Part shown: positions 54,760 through 62,900 of the stretch, one piece after another
Position numbering within the stretch: position 1 is the stretch's first letter
Layout: every line of letters starts with the position of its first letter
The notes under the pieces: model-generated
The model's database searches: none
What the model was told of the DNA's origin: nothing
Seen by the model: the letters and a program-made list of their open reading frames with translations, nothing else
Assembly: GCA_033782935.1 (NCBI GenBank)
Contig: JAWQEG010001559.1
Span: forward strand, 62,001-126,000
Length of the DNA stretch: 64,000 nt
Direction of reading: 5' to 3'
Source: Petrolisthes cinctipes
Taxonomy: Eukaryota; Arthropoda; Malacostraca; Decapoda; Porcellanidae
Program-made: the position numbers and the translations under genes

Positions 54760-56160
54760 GCACTCTAATGATACCCACCACTCTATGAATGACTGTTAAT
54801 ATTTTAATTAAACCACTGTAATGGCACCCATACACCCACTACTTCATGAATGACTGTTGATATTTACAGTCCAAGCACTGTAATGAAGCCAACACACCCA
54901 CCACCCCATGATTGACTGTTGATATTTACAGTCCAAGCACTGTAATGACACCCACACACCCACAACCCCATGAATGACAGTTGATATTTACAGTCCAAGC
55001 ACTCTAATGATATCCACCACCTTATGAATGACTGTTAATATTTTAATCAAATCACTGTAATGACACTCACCCAACCACCACCCCATGAATGACAGATGAT
55101 ATTTACAGTCCAAGCACTGTAATGACATCCACCACCCTATAAATGACTGTTGATAATTACAATTAAAACAGTGTAATGACACTCACACACCTACCACCCC
55201 ATGAATGACTGTTGATATTTACAGTCCAAGCAATGTAATGACACCCACACACCCACCACCCCATGATTGAGTATTGATATTTACAGTCCAAGCACTGTAA
55301 TGACATCCACACACCCACCACCCCATGATTGACTGTTGAAATTTACAGTCCAATCACTGTAATGACATCCACACACCCACCACCCCATGAATTACTGTTA
55401 ATATTTACAGTCCAAGCATTCTAATGACACTCACCACCCTCTGAATGACTGTTGATATTTACTGTCAAAGCACTGTAATAACACCCACACACTCACCAAA
55501 CCATAAATAACTGTATTATTTACAGTCCAAGCACTGTAATGACACCCACACACCCACCACCTAATAAATGATGATTGATATTTGCAGTCCAAGAACTGCA
55601 ATAACACCCACACACTCACCACCCCATGAATGACTGTGGATATTTACAGTTCAAGCACCATAATGACACCCACACACCAACCACCCATTGAATTACTGTT
55701 GATATTTTCAGTCCAAGCACTCTTATGACACCCACCAAAGAATAGATGACTGTTAATATTTACAGTCCAAGCACTGTAATGACACCCACATATCCACCAC
55801 CCAATGAATGATGGTTGAAATTTACAGTCTACGAACGGTAATGACAAATACACACTCACCACCCCATGAATGACTGTTAATATTTATAGTCCAAGGAGTG
55901 TAATGACATCCACACAACCACCATCCCATGATTGACTGTTGATATTATCAGTCCAAGCACTGTAATGACACCCAAACACCCACCACCCCATGAATGACTG
56001 TTGATATTTACAGTCCAAGCTCTGTAATGACACTAACAAACCCATCAACACATGAATGACTGTTGATATTTACAGTCCAAGCACTGTAATGCCACCCACC
56101 ACCCCAAGAATAGCTGTTGATATTTATAGTCCATGCACTAATAACACACACACCCACCAC
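54760..56160. repeat. Satellite B higher-order unit near the right end, copy 1
   Basis: Matches 57115-58337. Offset is 2355 bp at first (ATGGCACCCATACACCCAC at 54821 and 57176), then 2113 bp after a segment missing from copy 2 (CACATATCCACCACCC near 55787 and 57900). It is then 2177 bp after copy 2 gains about one monomer. Confidence 0.65.
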
Positions 56161-57114
56161 CCCATGAATGACTTGATATTTACAGTCCAAGCACTGTAAT
56201 GATACCCACACACCCACCACCCCATGAATAACTGTGGATATTTACAGTTCAAGCACAATAATGACACCCACACACCAACCACTCAATGAATGACTGTTGA
56301 TATTTACATTCAAAGCACTGTAATGACACCCCCACACCCACCACTCTATGAATTATGGTTGATATTTACAGTCCAAGAACTGTAATGAGACATACACACC
56401 CACCACCCCATAAATAACTGTTGATATTTACTGTTCAAGCACTGTAATGACATCGACACACCTACCACCCCATTAATGACTGTTAACATTTACAGTCTGA
56501 GCACTGTAATGACACCCACACACCCACCACCCAATGAATGACTGTTGATATTTACAGTCCAAGCACTGTAATGACACACTCACACCCACCACCCCATAAA
56601 TGATGGTTGATATTTACAGTCTAAACAATGTAATGACACCCACACAACCACCACCCCAAAAATGACTGTTGATATTTAAAGTCTAAGCACTGTAATGACA
56701 CCCACACACCCACCACCCCATGAATGACTGTTGATATTTACAGTCCAATCTCTGTAATAACACTCACACACCCACGACCCAATGAATGACTGTTGATATT
56801 TACAGTCTAAGCACTGTAATGACACCCACACACCCACCACCCCATGATTGACTGTTGATATTTACAGTCTAAGCACTGTAATGACACCCCCAAACCCACA
56901 ACCCCATGAATTATGGTTGATATTTACAGTCCAAGCATCTTAATGACAGCCACACAACCACCACCCCATTAATGACTGTTGATATTTACAGTCCAAGCAC
57001 TGTAATGACACACACCACTCTATGAATGACTGTTGATAATTACAATAAAAAAACTCTGTAATGACACCCACACACCCACCACCCCATGAATAACTGTTGA
57101 TATTTACAGTCCAA

Positions 57115-58337
57115 GCACTCTAATGATACCCACCACCCTATGAATGACTGTTAATATATTAATTAAATCACTGTAATGGCACCCATACACCCACTACTTC
57201 ATGAATGACTGTTGATATTTACAGTCCAAACACTGTAATGAAGCCAACACACCCACCACCCCATGATTGACTGTTGATATTTACAGTCCAAGCACTGTAA
57301 TGACACCCACACACCCACAACCCCATGAATGACAGTTGATATTTACAGTCCAAGCACTTTAATGATATCCACCACCTTATGAATGACTGTTAATATTTTA
57401 ATCAATTCACTGTAATGACACTCACCCAACCACCACCCCATGAATGACAGATGATATTTACAGACCAAGCACTGTAATGACATCCACCACCCTATAAATG
57501 ACTGTTGATAATTACAATTAAAACACTGTAATGACACTCACACACCTACCACCCCAAGAATGACTGTTGATATTTACAGTCCAAGCAATGTAATGACACC
57601 CACACACCCACCACCCCATGATTGAGTATTGATATTTACAGTCCAAGCACTGTAATGACATCCACACACCCACCACCCCATGATTGACTGTTGATATTTA
57701 CAGTCCAATCACTGTAATGACATCCACACACCCACCACCCCATGAATTACTGTTAATATTTACAGTCCAAGCATTCTAATGACACTCACCACCCTCTGAA
57801 TGACTGTTGATATTTACTGTCAAAGCACTGTAATAACACTCACACACTCACCAAACCATAAATAACTGTATTATTTACAGTCCAAGCACTGTAATGACAC
57901 CCACATATCCACCACCCAATGAATGATGGTTGAAATTTACAGTCTACGAACGGTAATGACACAGACACACTCACCACCCTTTGAATGACTGTTGATATTT
58001 ACAGTCCAAGCACTTTAATGACACCCACACACCCACCACCCCATGAATGACTGTTAATATTTATAGTCCAAGGAGTGTAATGACATCCACACAACCACCA
58101 TCCCATGATTGACTGTTGATATTATCAGTCCAAGCACTGTAATGACACCCAAACACCCACCACCCTATGAATGACTGTTGATATTTACAGTCCAAGCTCT
58201 GTAATGACACCAACAAACCCATCAACACATGAATGACTGTTGATATTTACAGTCCAAGCAATGTAATGCCACCCACCACCCCAAGAATAGCTGTTGATAT
58301 TTATAGTCCATGCACTAATAACACACACACCCACCAC
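57115..58337. repeat. Satellite B higher-order unit near the right end, copy 2
   Basis: Second copy of the 54760-56160 block with the indels described there. It lies close to the LTR insertion at 58775. Confidence 0.65.
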
Positions 58338-58922
58338 CCCATAAATGACTTGATATTTACAGTCCAAGCACTGTAATGACACGTACACACCCACCACCCC
58401 ATAAATAACTGTTGATATTTACTGTTCAAGCAATCTAATGACACCCACCACCCTATGAATGACTGTAGATATTTACAGTCCAAGCATTGTAATGACACTC
58501 ACACACCCACCACCCTATGAATGACTGTTGAGATTTACAGTCCAAGCTCTGTAATGACAACCACACTCCCACCACCCCATAAATAAAGGTTGATATTTAT
58601 AGTCCAAGTACTGTAATGACACCCACACACCCACCACCACATAAATGACTTAATATTTTCAGTCCAAGCACTGTAATGACATCGACACACCAACCACCCC
58701 ATTAATGACTGTTAACATTTACAGTCTGAGCACTGTAATGACACCCACACACCCACCACCCAATGAATGACTGTTGTTACGGTTCTGTGAACCTATCTCG
58801 TGAAACCCCAAGATCGACTCACACCCACAACTGGACTTTCCCTCGTTCCCTCATTTAATCTATCCCTCCAATCAGCATTTGCCAAACCGATTTCCCCCTT
58901 CACCCCCCAAGATTTCGGACGG

Positions 58923-58930
58923 TATAAAAA
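58923..58930 (+). promoter_or_regulatory. LTR TATA box
   Basis: TATAAAAA lies about 150 bp into the LTR. About 30 bp downstream, AGTCAGCAC near 58951 would be a reasonable initiator. The position fits a U3/R boundary. The start site is inferred, not shown. Confidence 0.6.
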
Positions 58931-59162
58931 GGGAGTCAGCCGGCAGAAAAGTCAGCACATCCAGCAGCGAGCTTGACTCCCACACACACACTCCTGCCAA
59001 GACTCCCTGCCAGTATTTGAGTATTTCTATTTTCCTCTTTGTTCCCCTACATTCTGTGTTTATTACCGTTCCTCCACATATAGGTTAAATGTGTATTTTG
59101 TGGTAACCTTATTATGTATTCTCATGTCTGTAACTTCTGTATATAGTTTGCTTTTATATATA

Positions 59163-59168
59163 ATTAAA
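59163..59168 (+). promoter_or_regulatory. Possible LTR polyadenylation signal (ATTAAA)
   Basis: ATTAAA lies downstream of the TATA box within the LTR, in a T-rich context. It is a common variant of AATAAA. Such a hexamer can occur by chance in AT-rich DNA. Confidence 0.4.
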
Positions 59169-59221
59169 CTTGTTATTCAGCCCTTCCTTTATCAGTGTAA
59201 CTCCGAACCTACTCTTAAGTT

Positions 59222-59283
59222 TTATCACGTGGAAGTCATCTGGGCTCTTAAGAATTAACCATATCTAGACCTAAACGTGATAA
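59222..59283. repeat. Perfect 9-bp inverted repeat at the LTR 3' end
   Basis: TTATCACGT at 59222-59230 and ACGTGATAA at 59275-59283 are exact inverse copies separated by 44 bp. They end two bases before the TGG of the primer-binding site. They may form an RNA stem that presents the primer site, which is inference. Confidence 0.6.
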
Positions 59284-59284
59284 G

Positions 59285-59302
59285 TGGCGACCTCGCCAGG
59301 AT
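59285..59302 (+). other. Primer-binding site (tRNA-primed)
   Basis: TGGCGACCTCGCCAGGAT follows the LTR end. The TGG start complements the CCA tail of tRNAs, as in most LTR retrotransposons. TGGCGACC resembles, from memory, the tRNA-Arg type sites of some Ty3-like elements. The tRNA cannot be assigned here without the host tRNA set. Confidence 0.55.
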
Positions 59303-59918
59303 ACTCCAGGGTAATTGTTATAGAATATCTAGTGTAAGTTAAATTTCTACCACAACTTTAGCTATTTACTTGTATTTATTTTTGTTCATAGGAATTATTT
59401 CTTGTGCTGGTGGTTTCCTCTTTTCTATATATTATTGGAGTGTCATATGGTCCTATAGGCGTAGGCAGTCATACTATAGGTCTATCATAATTATAGTTTT
59501 GTATCTATCCGGATCCCTGAATCATGCCGTACGATTAAGACTATTAATTTCCTCTTATGTGCTCATCTCATTCAAGCATTTATCTCAGGATTATCTTTTA
59601 CTAGTGAGACCTTTTCAAGTATCTATTTCTTTTTCAAGAATCAGGAACTTTACTCTCCTCAAGTCTCTTTTATCAAGGTTATTCTCCTTCAAGTGATCAA
59701 GCTCAAAGTTTAGAGTAAGTTCATCAATTCTCCTGTCTTGCTATAATCCTGAATAACTCGCTCATATAAGTGTTCCTCAGTAACCCTGATTCACTTATCA
59801 CTGCCTCTAATTTATTCATTTTGATGTTCAATAATTTATTTTGCCTTAATAGTTAACCTGTAACTTGTGTGATTTTGTGTTAGTTTCACTCGTGGTGTTA
59901 TACATTACTTTATTTATC
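59303..59918 (+). other. Untranslated leader between primer-binding site and gag
   Basis: About 616 bp, T-rich, with no recognised gene. A 108-codon open frame (59370-59696) encodes a hydrophobic N-terminus followed by a basic, serine-rich stretch. It matches no Gag, accessory or envelope protein I recognise and is probably chance. An in-frame TAG at 59850-59852 separates the leader from the gag-pol start. Confidence 0.6.
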
Positions 59919-62900
59919 ATGGCTACCCTTCCTTTTGATGTAGAGAAATTTCAACTTAATCCACGATATGAAGTCCTTTCTGACCTGTTAAAAAATGATT
60001 GGAAAAACCTTGCCAAGGCATATGATATTCCTTTTTCTACTCAAATAACTAAGGAAGTACTAAAGAATGTAGTAGTGGAACAGTTGGTAGAGAGGGACAT
60101 ACTCCCCGGTGTAGCAATTGAGGTGTTGACTCCTATGAGTCATGGCGTTCCTAATCCTGACTCTCCCAAGACGCGATCTAGAGTAGCTCAACCTTTACCT
60201 GAAGGTACTAGACATAGTGTGTTAACCGAAGCAGATCCATTAGCTCTTGGAAGATTAAAATTTGAATTCGAACTAAAAATGAAAGAAATGGAACTTGCAC
60301 ACGACAAGGAAATTAGACTTAAAGAAATTGAAATTGAGGAGTTAAAAGTAAGAGAAGATATAGAACTTAGAAGTCAAGAACTTAGAATGAAGGACAGACT
60401 TACTAAATTCAATGCTGCAGAAGCTACTTCCCTATTACCCCCTTTTGAAGAAAGAGATGTAGATGGGTATTTTCGTACTTTCGAAAGCCTAGCCAGGAAA
60501 AAGGAGTGGCCAAATGATCAGTGGTTAATAATCTTGTTTCCTAAACTAACTGGCCGAGCTCAGATGGTGTTCAACAGTTTGGAGCAATTCGATGATTATG
60601 AAGCTGTAAAAAACAATATTTTAAGAGCTTATGAGATAACCCCAGAAGCATATAGGCAGAAATTTAGGTCCCTAACTAAACCTTCCAGTCAAACATTTGT
60701 TGAGTTTGCATCGGAGAAACTTAGGTTGTTTAAAAAGTGGTTAGACTCTACTGAAACTACTACCTTTCAAGATTTGATTAATATAGTTGTGTTAGAAGAG
60801 GTAAAAAATAAAATGCCCATCAGTATATTAAAACATGTGGAGGAGCGAGGGGAAACAAAGTTGGATCGCGCAGCTGAGGTAGCTGACGCATATTCATTGC
60901 TGGTACGGAGCTGGGGAAGAGTGGAGACTCAGGCTCGCTCTACTAGGCCCTCCTTCGATAATCCCCTTGTGACTGGGAATGAGAGGTCTCGAAGTCATAC
61001 CAGTGTATCCTATGGTCCTCCACTAATTACGTGTAACTATTGTAAAAAGCCAGGGCACACCATTCAACAATGTAGACACCCTGGTTGTAAAAACTCTAAC
61101 ACTTCTCAAGATAATACCACTAGACACAAACATCATGTTTCTACCATTACACCAAACAAACCTGTTGCAACTTCAAACTCTACTCCCTTACTTCTCAACA
61201 TTTTTCAGCCATTCATGTATCAGGGAAAAATCTCATTGACTAAATCAAGTGACACTCACCCTATTACCATACTAAGGGATACCGCAGCAGCTCAGACCAT
61301 TCTTTTTAAAGACTCTTTACCTGAATACAGTTCTGCTCTAACGGGAGAAAAGGTGATTGTGTGTGACCTTACAACTGAATCTTCCTATCCTTTAGCAACC
61401 ATATATATTGAATGTCCCATATTATCTGGCACCTTCCAAGTTGCTCTGAGAGATTCCCCTTTGCCTGTTCAAGGAGTGCATATGTTGCTCGGGAATGATT
61501 TAGCAGGAGAACTAGTCGTCCCTAACCTTAAAATCCTTGACTCTCCTCTGCCTGATAGCTCTCTAGAAGAATCTTCTTCCTTGTACCCTTGTTGTGCAGT
61601 AACTCGATCTCAAAGTAAAACGAAACAAATTTCCTCCACTCCATCCCACAATCTAAAAGTTTCCTTAGAATGCCTTAATAAACAATCCATCACACGTGAA
61701 GAGTTAATCAAAGCTCAACAGATTGATCCTACTTTGAATAACATCAGACTAGCTGCTCTTGAGGATAAGAATCTGAGTAAGTTGCCTTGCTTTTACTATC
61801 AAGAGGATATCTTGATGAGAGCATATAGACCCCCGGAGTTGAAACCCCTTGATACCTGGTCAGAATACCACCAAATTGTAGTGCCACAGTCAGTTCGAAC
61901 TTCATTGGTACAATTGGCTCATGATGGACTTGCTGGTCACTTAGGAATACTAAAAACCTACAGAAAATTGCTAACCAATTTCTATTGGCCAGGAATGAAA
62001 ACAGATGTGAAGTCATACATAAAACACTGTCATACATGTCAAACAGTTGGAAAAGCTAATGAAACCATTCCACCAGCCCCATTAAATCCTATCCCTGTAA
62101 CCTCTGAGCCGTTTGAAAAGATAGTGTTGGATTGTGTGGGTCCTCTACCCCAAACAAAAAAAGGTAACCAGTATCTTGTAACGGTAATGGATGTAACTAC
62201 TCGGTATCCAGAGGCTTTTCCTCTCAAGAATATTACATCTAAATCTATTCTTAAACCTATCCTTCATTTCTTTACCTCAGTTGGCATCCCCAAAATAATA
62301 CAAACAGATCAAGGTAGTAATTTCACCAGCACTATATTTCAAGAGGTGACGAAGGAACTAGGAGTGACCCATGTGACTTCGACTGCTTACCATCCTCAGT
62401 CACAAGGATGCTTGGAACGATTCCATCAAACTTTAAAATCAGTACTTCGTAAATTCTGTTCAGAGTATGAACTGGAATGGGATGAACAGTTGGATTTCTT
62501 GCTTTTTGCTTTAAGAGAATGTCCTCAAGAATCACTTGGTTATTCCCCCTTCGAGCTTTTGTACGGCAGACAAATTAGAGGCCCCTTGAAAGTAATTAAA
62601 GATCAGTGGTTTGACTCTGCCCCTTGTTCAATTTCTGTGGAGACATATATTGAGAACTTAAGATCTAAATTATCTAATGCCCGAACCTTTGCGGCTAAAC
62701 ACCTTCTCAAGGCTCAAAACAAAATGGTTAAACGACAAACTAAAGCTGTTCATCGCTCTTTCAAACCAGGAGACAAAGTTCTGTTGTTCCTTCCCATACC
62801 AGGATCACCTCTCAAGTCAAAATACATAGGTCCTTACAAAGTAGAAAGAAAATTGGGTAAGGTGAACTATGTAATAACCACACCTGACAGGAAGAAGGAT

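Larger units (their letters stand above)
38929..58774. repeat. Satellite B: ~62-bp CA/CCC-rich tandem array
   Basis: About 19.8 kb of a second, unrelated tandem repeat. A full monomer has GAATGACTGTTGATATTTAC, then AGTCCAAGCACTGTAATGAC, then a C/A-only block ending CCACCACCCCAT. This totals about 62 bp. A 52-bp form lacks ten bases of the CA-rich block. Three sub-variants recur: AATTACAATCAAAACACTG, TTTTAATCAAATCACTG and AATTATAGTTGATATTTAC. The core contains TTACAGT-N6-ACTGTAA, a perfect 7-bp inverted repeat, overlapping GACTGT-N8-ACAGTC. The C/A half makes the minus strand G-rich. Short open frames appear on the minus strand because the monomer has few stops there. None has a recognisable domain. 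Confidence 0.96.
58775..59283 (+). repeat. 5' long terminal repeat (boundaries inferred)
   Basis: The left boundary is set where satellite B (GAATGACTGTTG) turns into unrelated sequence. TGTTACGG at 58775 is a plausible TG start, though 58772 is also possible. The right boundary is placed just before the TGG of the primer-binding site. CGTGATA near the right end is an imperfect inverse of TGTTACG at the left end, but a canonical CA end is not evident. The LTR contains a TATA box, a possible ATTAAA poly(A) signal at 59163-59168 and a perfect inverted repeat near its 3' end. The 3' LTR is not in the window, so the length of about 509 bp is unconfirmed. A 69-codon open frame at 58879-59088 overlaps the promoter and is treated as chance. 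Confidence 0.65.

Noticed and set aside
38929..58774. Telomeric repeat, suggested by the TG/GGG-rich minus strand
   Set aside because: The G-rich part is only about half of a 62-bp monomer and contains no TTAGGG or TTAGG runs. The array is internal.
58879..59088. 69-codon plus-strand frame inside the LTR
   Set aside because: It spans the TATA box and probable transcription start, so it would not be fully transcribed from this LTR. The length is compatible with chance.
59370..59696. 108-codon plus-strand frame in the retrotransposon leader
   Set aside because: A hydrophobic start could suggest a membrane protein, but the composition follows the T-rich leader, there is no recognisable domain, and it lies between the primer site and gag.
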